This document shows, piece by piece, positions 29,955 to 39,286 of a DNA stretch of 64,000 bases. The number at the start of each line of letters is the position of its first letter. The stretch's first letter is position 1. Position numbers and translations under genes: made by a program. The DNA lies in NCBI GenBank assembly GCA_006386115.1, contig VFIW01000071.1:62001-126000 (forward strand), written 5' to 3'. Under the pieces are notes generated by a model. The model worked only from the letters and a program-made list of their open reading frames with translations, ran no database searches and was not told where the DNA came from. Source of the DNA: Globisporangium splendens. Its lineage: Eukaryota; Oomycota; Peronosporomycetes; Pythiales; Pythiaceae.

Positions 29955-31394
29955 ATGTGGATTGGCAAGATGACCAACTCGTCTCCTGTCGTCGCGCGGC
30001 TCTCGATCGCTCCAATGGTAAGAGCTGCCTAATTTGCATTTTGCTGTGCACGTCTGTGTGCAGTGTTGGTGGTCCGTTGTGCTAAAACGATGCCCAATCG
30101 TCCTTTTCTTTATTGCAGATGGATTGGACCGACCGCCACTATCGATACATGATGCGCTTGATCACCAAGAACACACTCCTGTACACTGAGATGCTCGTGG
30201 ACCAAACGGTAAGCAACTTTACTTGCGATATCGCTGCGAGTGTGGCTCATGGATTTATTGCAATACAATTTTGCGCCACCCAATTGCAGCTGATGCATCA
30301 GCAGAAGAACCTCGACTACTTTTTGGGTCATGATTCGGTCGAAGCTCCATTGGCATTGCAACTCGGCGGAAACAATGTTGAGGACTTGGGAGGTGTGTGA
30401 GCTTTTTGCTCCTTGATGCAGTTTGATATGTGACAATTGCATGTGCTCAGCTCTCTGCTTGTGTGGACAGCGGTGGCGAAATTGTCGAACGACTACGGTG
30501 GATTCTGCGAAATCAACCTGAATGCAGGGTGCCCAAGCTCTCTGGTCTCCAGCCGCTGCTTTGGTGCTCGCCTTATGCTGGAGCCAGAGCGTGTGCGCGA
30601 TATCTGCAGCAGCATGATTCGCAACGTCGCCCCAAGCACGAATGTCCCCGACATCACCGTCAAGTGCCGGATCGGTGTGGACGACCACGACAGCTACGAA
30701 GGGCTCCACCATTTCATCACGACGGTGGCGAGCTCTGGAGTCAAGCATTTCATTGTGCATGCGCGGAAGTGCATACTGAAAGGACTGAGTCCGCACGAAA
30801 ACCGAACGGTGCCGCCACTGAAGTATGATTTCGTGTATCGATTGAAAGCAGATTTCCCCGACCTGCTGTTCACTCTGAATGGCGGCGTCGCCAGCATCCA
30901 GCACGCCAAGGAACTCCTCGATGAGACCAATATCGATGGCGTCATGATTGGACGAGCAGCGTACAACACCCCGTGGAACTTCCGCGATGCTGATCGGTTG
31001 GTCTTTGGTGCCGAGCGCAATCCCAACCTGTCGCGACGAGAGATCGTCGAAAAGTACCTTGACTACGCTGACGATCTTCAGGTAAAATGGGGATCCACGG
31101 TGCCGCTTGGCAAACTCAACTACACCATGCGGACGTCGACACTGATGAAGCCGCTTTTGACGTTGTTCAAGTGAGTAATTGTATGATCCGGAGTAGGTAA
31201 AGTATCTTGCCCTGACATGTGTGTGATCTTCATGTTGCAGTGGCGAGTATGGTGGAAAAGCGTACAAGCGTGAGATCACGGCGCGGTGGTCGCACAAAGG
31301 ACCGCGTCCAGAGCTGCGAGAGATGATCGAGTCTGCGATGAAAGTGCTGCCTGACGAAGTGCTTGACGCTCGGGTAGAAGATGAGCTGGACTAG
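29955..31394 (+). CDS. tRNA-dihydrouridine synthase, DusA-like
   Basis: Five exons (29955-30017, 30119-30208, 30290-30392, 30471-31170, 31241-31394) separated by short GT-AG introns of 101, 81, 78 and 70 nt, giving 369 residues. Joined motifs match DusA: LSIAPM|MDWTDRHYRYMMRL (FMN site, split by intron 1), YTEM, LALQLGG, EINLNAGCPSS with catalytic Cys, FGARLML, VKCRIGVDD, FIVHARK, NGGV and DGVMIGRAAYNTPW. It reduces uridines in the tRNA D-loop (position 20/20a in the bacterial enzyme) using FMN and NADPH. The ATG at 29955 is the only one in frame after an upstream stop. Faces a second Dus gene tail to tail, 111 bp away. Confidence 0.88.
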
Positions 31395-31505
31395 CGAGGT
31401 CGCTGTTACTATAGACTCTAGAATGTACAGGCAAGTACCAGATAATAGATAGACTGTGTGCTTGCATTCTGTATGTACTCTATTTGCTTTATTTGTGCAA
31501 TCAGA

Positions 31506-32792
31506 TTACTGCGCTTCCATTCGTGCTTCGTCGTGCTGCTGCAGTTCTTCCTGTTCATGGGCTTCTAAATATGCAAGGCAGTCGTCCAAGATCTGGTAGA
31601 CATCCTCAGCTGTCCGTGCCAGTGCAAATTTATCGCGAACTTGGCGGGCATTTGGCATCCCTTTCAAGTACGCGCCGTAAAACTTCTTCATTCGCGGGAA
31701 TCCCACCAACTTCGGTTCGGCCAATAGCGTTTCGAAATACTTGGTGTGCTGACGAATCACTTCTAGTTTTTCTTTCACTGGGATGTGAGACGTGTCAAGA
31801 TGACCTTGGAAAAGCCACGGGTTTCCGAATAATGCACGCCCGAGCATGACACCGTCGACTCCATACTCATCGACTTTCTGCTTTGCTTCGACCAGGTTCT
31901 TCACATCTCCATTCCCCAAAATGAATGCCGATGACCCGATTGACTTTGAGAGACTCACAATGTCCCCAATTGCGTCCCAGTGAGCAGGTACTTTAGACAT
32001 CTCATCTCGTGTTCTTCCATGGATCGTGAGCACCTCTGGCTCGGTACCGAGTAACCTCAGCACCCAATCTTTGTAGTCTATCTCGTGAAATCCGATTCGT
32101 GTCTTCACAGATACCGGAATATCTCCAGCACCACGCTTGCACTCACGGATAATCTTCTACTCAGCAAGCAATAGGATCAGCCGATACGCAAATGAGAAGA
32201 GAGGAAATCGTGTTGGGTCAAGTGAAACTCACGTACCTCTGCTAGCGGTGGATCTAATATAAGCGAAGCACCACTGCCTTGGTTGTTGACGTTGGTTTCT
32301 GGGCACCCCATGTTGATGTCGATGCCATCAAAGCCAAGATCGCGTACGATCATCGCCGACTTCGAAAATCAAAGAAGAAAAAGCACGGGATGTAAGAGCG
32401 CAAACTAGCTTCAGCCAGGTTCAAAAAGACCTGCGTCAGACTCACCTCATAAAACTGGTCAGGCTTTGAGCCAAATAGCTGGGCGACAACGGGACGCTCT
32501 TGCTCAGCGTACATCAGGGTTGCCATCATGCGCTTTCGAGACGCAGCGTCATATGTGAGGGCTTCGCAGCTCACGAATTCCGTCCACATGACCTGCATAA
32601 AATGCATAACAATTGAAAAAGAAAAAACGATTCGAGCTCTCATTGATTCAGCATCCGAGTCAATTCGATATCAAGAGCAATTACCGTTGGCTTCGCCAGG
32701 TCGGTGATAATGCGTCGGAAAGCAACGTCCGTGACGTTGGCCATCGGCGCAACGCAGTATATCGGCTTCGCCAGCTTCGACCAGAAACTCAT
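31506..32792 (-). CDS. tRNA-dihydrouridine synthase, second type
   Basis: Four exons (32792-32685, 32592-32446, 32359-32237, 32156-31506), all introns phase 0 and 80-92 nt, giving 342 residues. Motifs: YCVAPMANVTDVAFRR, VMWTEFVSCEAL, RPVVAQLFGSKPDQFYE, GFDGIDINMGCPETNV with catalytic Cys, GSGASLIL, VKTRIGF, LTIHGRTRDEMSKVPAHW, GNGDV, GVMLGRALFGNPW. The MANVTD/WTEFVS/FGSKP wording differs from DusA and from the usual eukaryotic Dus1-4, so it is a separate lineage. The target uridine is unknown. An in-frame ATG at 32861 would add 23 residues; 32792 is preferred because the conserved part starts there. CCAAT at 32858-32862 lies 66 bp upstream. Confidence 0.87.
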
Positions 32793-32955
32793 GTCCACTT
32801 GCGTTGTGTGATGTTTGTCTCCTTGCGTCGTCGTTTGATGTGTTGTTGACCAGGAAGCCAATCACTGACCACCCAATTGTACCAGTTTGGACAAGTGTAC
32901 CCACAGTATCAGATTATCAGAAAAGCAAAGCGATGTGCCATTTGCCATTTTGACT

Positions 32956-34164
32956 TTACTCGACGACGTATTCGGAATGGAAAAACTCTTCGATCGCGTG
33001 GGCGGATGCAGAGCTCAACACGGTGATATCGAGGATGTCAGCAGCAGTCGCTCGAGAGAGATTACTGATGCTCCCTGCACGCAATTCCGATGAATGAAGT
33101 TAACGAAGAGTGTGAGGTGCGAGCAAGAGAGAGAGAAATGCCGAGACCTCTCACGCACCGAATAAATCAAAAAGCATGTCACATTCGTCTCTCGAGAGAA
33201 AAGGGAAGTTGATCTGGAGAGTCGTTAACGCGTGATCCCGACCGAGCAGCTCGTTGTCCATCTAAAACAACAGCAATAATGTCAACGAAGGATGGCACAA
33301 GAAAGATCCGTGTTTAGAAATAGACCTGAGTGTTCAACTGCTTCGCCCTTTCCGAAATCTCCAGCGCTAGTTTTTCATGGATGGACACCTGTATCGAGAG
33401 CCAGCGAAAAAAAAACTCTTCCATCATGCGGTATTAGCTTTGTATGAAGGACAAGTAAATCTCACCATCAGTCTCACGGCGGCAGACACACTCGTGGCTA
33501 ACAGTGCAATACAATCCAGATTAAAAAGAGTGAAGAAATGGATTGCATTATCATCTAGCTCTCACCTGTGAACATCTTGATACGTAGTCCATTTTTGATA
33601 TGCAGTGACTGGAGATCCAAGAAATTTGGAAATGGACGCACAGCGATGGCGAAGATATTCTCAAACGCTTTTTCCGCTTTCTGCAACCTAGCAGGAGCGG
33701 GAGACGTCAAACCAAGGTCATCAAGGTCATGTTCTAAAGATGCTCAACTCGGGTCACTTTTCGATGATCTCCTCGGTAGACAGCTGCCTCGTCACGCTTG
33801 TTAGCAGCTATCGCACTCAATATTAGATATTCAAGTTGACGAAGAGCGATGCGAAAGAAAAATGCGTTTGTAGTACCATGAACGCGACTGGCGGGAACTG
33901 TCCTTTGCGCTGCGATATCATCACATCTGCACCATCTCAGCGCATAAAAATGTGTGAGAAATGAATATAGACAGCATAGTTCGATGGCAAAACATTGCGC
34001 TTTTGTTACCTGCAAGACACCCAGTTGCCTCTAAGAAGCACAACCAGCTCAATCAAAACTATGATCAATGCAGTCCAGTTTGAGCAAGGTACTCGTGCAT
34101 ACGTTTCGGGAGGAAGCCGAAAATCCCTTCGAGCTCTTCCGCAACTTATCAAATCGTCGGTCAT
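32956..34164 (-). CDS. Predicted XPF/ERCC1-like (HhH)2 protein
   Basis: Seven small exons, invisible as one frame: 34164-34010, 33926-33758, 33680-33566, 33497-33466, 33388-33326, 33261-33159 and 33074-32956. Six GT-AG introns of 64-84 nt keep phase throughout, giving 251 residues. The C terminus (ALTTLQINFPFLSRDECDML, then FGSISNLSRATAADIL, ending AHAIEEFF) has the spacing of the tandem helix-hairpin-helix of ERCC1, XPF, FAAP24 and SPO16. The typical hairpin glycines are lacking in the second motif. The part before it (ENIFAIAVRPF, LHIKNGLRIKMF, SVSAAVRLM) can be read as an inactive XPF-nuclease-like strand/helix pattern. A role in crosslink repair (FAAP24-like) or meiotic crossover (SPO16-like) is inference. 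Exon 1 and the start are the weakest part; the last six exons are well supported. Confidence 0.6.
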
Positions 34165-34585
34165 GCGTTAGCCGGTCGAACAATCAAGCAACAATCAAAG
34201 CGTCCTCGTATTCACGCGGCTCTAAGAATGCGAAGGAGCGCGCGCACCTTGCGAGGGCACTGTCTGCGGGTTGAAGAGCACCATCTGGCGCTGTGCGCTC
34301 TTGCAGCGCTCTAGGCGCCGCATTTGCATCGCCATCGTATTCGTCGGTCGTCGTTCTCCTCTCTTTGTTGTCGAATACGGTCTGCCATTCAGCAGCTCGG
34401 CCACCCCGCACTGGGACGCAAACGGCAACTTCAACTCGTCCTGGCGACTGCAACAGCCAATAGCACTCAAAAGGGAGAAATATTCGCCAACCAGATTTGT
34501 TCTCTCTATTTCATCGTGTTTGTTGTCATAAATAATAAATCGGAACTCATGTTGCATGCAGATCGATCGATGCACGTTGCACTAT
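34165..34585. other. Spacer, unresolved
   Basis: 421 bp between two minus-strand genes. A short minus-strand frame (about 34350-34260, LERCKSAQRQMVLFNPQ) ending at a GTGCGC donor-like site might be an upstream exon of the (HhH)2 gene, but I could not join it in frame. Otherwise nothing is seen. Confidence 0.3.
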
Positions 34586-35791
34586 TCACACACACGACAC
34601 GGCGACTTGGGAGCCATCGACCTCGAATCGCTTCAGCTGAGGGCACTGCGCCGCGATGCAGTTAATGTGTTCGTCCTTCAAGCCCCGCGCAAACGACACG
34701 CTCAGCTGCTCCAGAAGTGACATCCGTTTGAGCTCGACGCTCAGAGCGATAGGATCTTGAATGATCTGCCGACAGCCCCCGATGTCAAGACTCTGAAGCT
34801 TCGGGCAGCAAGCTGCGATGCTGGAGAGCACGGAGAGTGAGAGCTGGCCCTGCCCACGCAGCACAAGACGCTGCAGATCACGGCATTTGGACACAAGGTA
34901 CAGCAATCCTTGATTCGAGACACCACCGCGGCCAATCCCGAAAGGGTTGCTTCGAGCAATGTCGAGCTCTTCCAAGCCACTGCAATGATCAGCGAGGACT
35001 TGGAGCGATTGGTCGCTAACATTTCCGCTTCCGCCAACACTGACTCTCCGCAGCTTTGAGCCACAATGAGTTGCAATCGCGAGAATAGCAGCGTCGTTCA
35101 CCTTTGGGCATCCTTTGAAGCCGAGCTCCGACAGCTTTGTGCATTGTCGCACGAGAGCGTTGATTCCTTCAGAAGACATCAGTCGGCAGTGACTGAAATC
35201 CACGCGCTCGATACTCTCAGATTGGCAGGTACCAAGCGCTTGCAGCGTATCGTCGGTAAGCAATGGGCATTTCACGGCGCGAACTTCAACTAACGAGTGA
35301 CGTGACGCACGAAGAAGAATTGCAAGCGCCTCATCCGACAGCATCTTGCATCCCGAGACAACAAGCTCCTTCAGATTCGAAAACCGCGCACCAATTTCCA
35401 CAATCAGCTCAGTCGAGAACATGCAGTTGATCAGCTCCAGCCGCTCCACGTCGATGCCATGCGCGAATGCAACGCGTCGGATCAAGCGGTCGTTCTTCTG
35501 CGCATCGTTATCATGAGTGAGCGAAAAGGTGTTCCACTTCCCAGAGTCTCGAAGTGTCCGTCTCCAGAATGTATCCACTTGTTCCACTGTAAGCAGCTCC
35601 TCCACCGAAAAGAACCCAAGCATCTCGCGCCGAATTGATGTGGGCAGGAAAATCTCCTGTCCTTCCGCCCTTGAGACCTGGTGTGAGAAGACTGCTCTCG
35701 CGTTCTTGCGCTGGTGTTCTGGTGTGATAGACGCCTTCGCGGTGTCGCTCGAGAACGCGCATTCGGCCGGGATCGCAATCGTGATCGCCAT
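34586..35791 (-). CDS. F-box / leucine-rich repeat protein
   Basis: Single exon. From the Met at 35791 it has 401 residues; the frame stays open to a Met at 35911. The F-box-like segment REMLGFFSVEELLTVEQVDTFW is followed by RRTLRD near residues 55-85. Around ten cysteine-type LRRs follow (for example LKELVVSGCKMLSDEALAI, LSELGFKGCPKVNDAAILAI, LQSLDIGGCRQI), the FBXL/AMN1 arrangement. It probably acts as a substrate-recognition subunit of an SCF ubiquitin ligase, contacting Skp1 through the F-box and target through the LRR arc. The substrate is unknown. Confidence 0.85.
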   Translation of the reverse strand: MAITIAIPAECAFSSDTAKASITPEHQRKNARAVFSHQVSRAEGQEIFLPTSIRREMLGFFSVEELLTVEQVDTFWRRTLRDSGKWNTFSLTHDNDAQKNDRLIRRVAFAHGIDVERLELINCMFSTELIVEIGARFSNLKELVVSGCKMLSDEALAILLRASRHSLVEVRAVKCPLLTDDTLQALGTCQSESIERVDFSHCRLMSSEGINALVRQCTKLSELGFKGCPKVNDAAILAIATHCGSKLRRVSVGGSGNVSDQSLQVLADHCSGLEELDIARSNPFGIGRGGVSNQGLLYLVSKCRDLQRLVLRGQGQLSLSVLSSIAACCPKLQSLDIGGCRQIIQDPIALSVELKRMSLLEQLSVSFARGLKDEHINCIAAQCPQLKRFEVDGSQVAVSCV

Positions 35792-36462
35792 GTTCACACA
35801 AAATGCGGTGCCGTGTTTGGAGTTGGCGTGACAGTGGACTGGTGCGCCTCTTGAAGCTCGAGCTTGTGTGATAGGCAGGCAGGTGGCGAGTGCCTCGACT
35901 CTCGCTCTCAAAGGCGCGTTCCCATTAGACTGGCAGTTCTTCCATCGTCTAGTTTCTCAGGCTTCCTGGCGGCCCATTCCGCTGACAATACGCGATGCCT
36001 CTCGCTGATTGGCGCGGTTCGCTCCCATCAAGAACCAATCAATATCGGTGTGGTCACCACATCGTCGACCATCACTCTCAATGGCTAGGGTAAAATTCGC
36101 TACATGAGTCAGAGTGTACGGAAACTATTCGGATAAAGGCGTTGAACAAACAAGTATAGAGATCGTTTTTAAGAGAGCACAAACTTCAACCTCAAGTCTC
36201 CCTTGTCACTGTTTTGTATCCATCAAACTCCGCCCTCCGAAAGAAACAAATGAACGAAATGGAACTCAGCGCTCGACGGAAACATCGCACAGAACCACCA
36301 TGAGCAAAGCGAACGAAATGATGGAAAAACAAATGAAAAACGACGCGTCGTTCCTTATTTACAGTTATCTCGCTCTCCCATTGAACACAATCAATGAGGA
36401 AGCCCAAATGAACGAAAAGAGCGCGACAGCGTACCACGCATGAGTGACGCTAACGCTACGAT
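35792..36462. promoter_or_regulatory. Spacer with CCAAT-box pair
   Basis: Contains gattgg at 36007-36012 and ccaatc at 36035-36040, an inverted pair of CCAAT boxes about 220-250 bp upstream of the F-box gene start. The rest of the 670 bp shows no supported gene. Confidence 0.45.
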
Positions 36463-37737
36463 TTAGTTCGACTTCTTCTTCTCCGGAGCTGGCAACGTCT
36501 CCAAGTGCTTGAAGTAGTCGTCCAGGAACCGGAAGTACCATGGCTGGTCGAACGTGCCGCGGAAAAAGTTGCACGAGATGTTCACTTCCAACAGCAAAAC
36601 GCCCTTGTTCGTGATCGCAACATCCCAACCGCAGATCGGCACATCTCTCATCAACTTGAAGTGGGCGTCTTCACAAAGCTTCTTCATTTCCTTGATCTCC
36701 TTGATCACGTTGCCCGTGATTGGGACGCCAGTGTCTGGGTGGTTGGTGATGTCGTGGCCGACGCTCATGGTGCCGCGGAACGCGTGATGGAGACCGACAC
36801 GGTACCAGTGGGTCGTCGTCGAGCCCTTCATGATCTTACCGGTTTCCATGTCAACGTCGAACATAATGGACTTGTGGTCAGTCGACGCACCTTCCAGACC
36901 AGCACGGAAGACGCAGCTCAACGACTTGACACCTTCTTCGCCCTTCAGGTCGCCGCCAAGACCGTGACGCGACGCAGTGATGATACGGAAAGTCGACAAT
37001 GGTGACACCTTTGGCAGAAGCTTCTTTAAGAATGGCGAGTTGTCCAACTTCTCTTGGATGATCCAGTCACCACCCGAGACAGCGTTGTCGAATATGTAGA
37101 TGCCCATGCCACCTTCCTCATTGCGGTCCTTGATGACAAGGGAGGCAGGAGTCTTGAGGTACGGGGTCACCGCGATGTTCTCCTTCTCACTTTCAATCAG
37201 GAAGTCCCACTTGTTCTCCATGAGGTAACCAGGCGAGTTGGTCTTCCAGCTGTGCAGACTCACAATGTGGCAGTTGACACGCCAGAACGCAAACCAGTTC
37301 TGTGGGTTCACAAGGATCTGGTTGAACGTGCGCAGGAAGCGTTCAATGACGCCTCCCTGCTTGTTCGAGTACACCGCGTTGAGTTCCAAGAACGCACCAA
37401 TGGCGCAGAGCACAGGGTACACAAACACCAGAAATGGGAACAAGATGAGACGCGAGTACGAGATGATCGAGAGTGGGATGCCCGTGCCTGGGATCGCGAC
37501 GTTGCGCAGGTTCTTGACCAAATCGATGTAGAAACTTGGGTGGCGGTAGTGCGGCTCGCTCCAGAGCGGGTTGAGCAGCGCGATCGAGTAGACGTAAGTC
37601 TTGGCGTGGAGGTCGTCGCTGAAGAACGGGCAGTCAGCGTAGGAGCCCTTGCGCACCCAGTAGTACCAGAGCGAGAGGTAGAAGCTGGAGAGCGTGCGCG
37701 CGACCGTCAGCGCCGCGCCGACTACTCCAACCACCAT
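36463..37737 (-). CDS. ATP-grasp (sugar-transfer associated) membrane protein
   Basis: Single exon. From the Met at 37737 it encodes 424 residues; an upstream in-frame Met at 37869 adds a Cys/Arg-rich leader I doubt. Two hydrophobic segments open it (VVGVVGAALTVARTLSSFYL and RLILFPFLVFVYPVLCAIGAF). The rest resembles the ATP-grasp fold of sugar-transfer-associated proteins. There is a Lys in PASLVIKDRN, a WIIQEKLDN acidic site, LSTFRIITASRHG, CVFRAGLEG and FDVDMETGKIM, and a C-terminal metal/ATP part CGWDVAITNKGVLLLEVNISCNFF. The family name rests on the DVAI...GVLLLEVN ending; substrate unknown. Inverted CCAAT pair upstream at 37925-37980. Confidence 0.7.
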   Translation of the reverse strand: MVVGVVGAALTVARTLSSFYLSLWYYWVRKGSYADCPFFSDDLHAKTYVYSIALLNPLWSEPHYRHPSFYIDLVKNLRNVAIPGTGIPLSIISYSRLILFPFLVFVYPVLCAIGAFLELNAVYSNKQGGVIERFLRTFNQILVNPQNWFAFWRVNCHIVSLHSWKTNSPGYLMENKWDFLIESEKENIAVTPYLKTPASLVIKDRNEEGGMGIYIFDNAVSGGDWIIQEKLDNSPFLKKLLPKVSPLSTFRIITASRHGLGGDLKGEEGVKSLSCVFRAGLEGASTDHKSIMFDVDMETGKIMKGSTTTHWYRVGLHHAFRGTMSVGHDITNHPDTGVPITGNVIKEIKEMKKLCEDAHFKLMRDVPICGWDVAITNKGVLLLEVNISCNFFRGTFDQPWYFRFLDDYFKHLETLPAPEKKKSN

Positions 37738-37924
37738 GGTGCTTGTTTCTCTGCAGATGCTGACGCGACCGGAGCGAATTGGCGAATGACCGAGATCGGC
37801 GAGTGGAATGGAGGGACGGATTGAGGTGCCTCGCAGGACGCACACAACACAACACAGGTCGCCGACCAAGCAAATCTTGCGCAGTGTGAACAGGAAAGAA
37901 GAAGCGCGAATTTAATGGAGCGAC

Positions 37925-37980
37925 AGCCAATCAGAGGTCAGGATGAAAATAGCAAGTCATCTGATTGGCTTCAATCGCAG
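37925..37980. promoter_or_regulatory. Inverted CCAAT-box pair
   Basis: AGCCAATCAG at 37925-37934 and its exact reverse complement CTGATTGGCT at 37971-37980, about 190-240 bp upstream of the ATP-grasp gene start. A 10-bp perfect inverted pair around CCAAT suggests NF-Y-type binding. Confidence 0.5.
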
Positions 37981-39286
37981 ACGCGCCATCGACAGAGCTT
38001 TGTTGGAAGTCGCTCGGTTCTGGGAATCCAACTGGGTGGGTGAAAGAAACAGTCTGTCGTCAAAAACAGACCTCCGAACCGATTAAAAACACATTTTCTC
38101 AGTCTACTAAATTAGGGACAAATAAAAACATGTAGAGAGACTGTTTTAAACTTTGCACGTGATCGTTGAAGCCAATTCGTGACGACGCGACCAACCAAGA
38201 CCATGCGAATACGAACACTGATTCTCGTTAGTGACGTTCGATTACACCTTCCCGCTGCATTCGTCAAAATAATCCCTCGCTTTTATGAGCTTCCAGCTCT
38301 TGCTGCCAGGCTTTGATTGGTAAAGGCGAACACCTTCCCAGCACAGCCGCGTGCGCTGCTGAATGATCCGAGATACTTGCTTGGGAACCAGCCGCTGCCG
38401 CATGCAAGATCCAACGCGAGCCAAACTCAACAAGAGAGGAAACCTGCGGGTGATATACTAATCGAGTCTGCGGTATGCTTCAGATTCGATCGATTACTCT
38501 CTCCATGTCAAGGGGGCACGTGCTAATAACAGGAACCATCCCACGTTTTCAGTATCTGCCCAGCACTGTGGCATTTCCGAATGAAGCGCTTTGATCTTGC
38601 ATGTGATGCCATGCAACTTCGATTGTTGCAGCCCTGACTATTGTGACTTGTGCATGGAGAGTTGGTTGGTGTCTCTTCTGTGGAAGGGCGGAAGAAAAGA
38701 GCGATCTTCTGAAGAATGAAGCCAACGCACCCCTCATAAGGGGTGCAGACCGGAATCCATGTGGCGAATCCGCGGCGACCTTTCACGCCAACGCAAAAAG
38801 AATCAACGCACACACACACACAGAAATTCCTTCTACGATCCATTGATCGGCCATTGTTCTGCGGACAGCAGCACATCACGAGAATCGCGACGACAAGCGC
38901 AGTAAGTTGCGTCCAGTTTTATTCAGGACATGGACGCTGTTATTGTAGGCAGCGGCTTCCAGTGAGCATGTGGCTTTTGTTCTGACCCGCGCCTGTGTTT
39001 CTACATGTTTTCGAAATACGCACAGCTCTCCTTCGCCCGGAGAAGCGGCGAGGACGCACTTAGATTCCGATCTCCATTTCCGGCGACAGGTTTCGCTTCA
39101 GGCTAAACTTAGTGTCGTGCGCTTGAGTTTAAAAACAAAACGAGCGCGGCTCGAGCGATGCTGGTGCAGCTGCAGCGGTGGAAGCAATAGACGCGAAAGT
39201 AGGAGAAACCCAAGCAGCGCTGACGCAAACGCAGAGCCCCCACGACAGCCAGGTGAGACACACGGAGTCGACGTTCAACTTCCACA
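37981..39286. other. Intergenic region with a palindrome
   Basis: About 1.3 kb between divergent genes. A perfect inverted repeat with 7-bp arms and a 6-bp loop (gcacccctcataaggggtgc) sits at 38728-38747, and a CA run at 38808-38822. Short frames at 38242-38433 and 38523-38879 (minus) lack any family match or coding context. No gene is supported. Confidence 0.4.

Noticed and set aside
30110..31297. 395-codon minus-strand frame over the DusA-like gene
   Set aside because: Antisense to clear Dus motifs; no domain in its own translation.
36505..37824. Plus-strand frames of 166 and 256 codons opposite the ATP-grasp gene
   Set aside because: Val/Arg/Asp-rich shadows of the minus-strand CDS.
38242..38879. 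Two minus-strand frames in the 38-kb spacer
   Set aside because: No recognisable motif, no splice linkage in frame, and they cross microsatellite and palindrome sequence.
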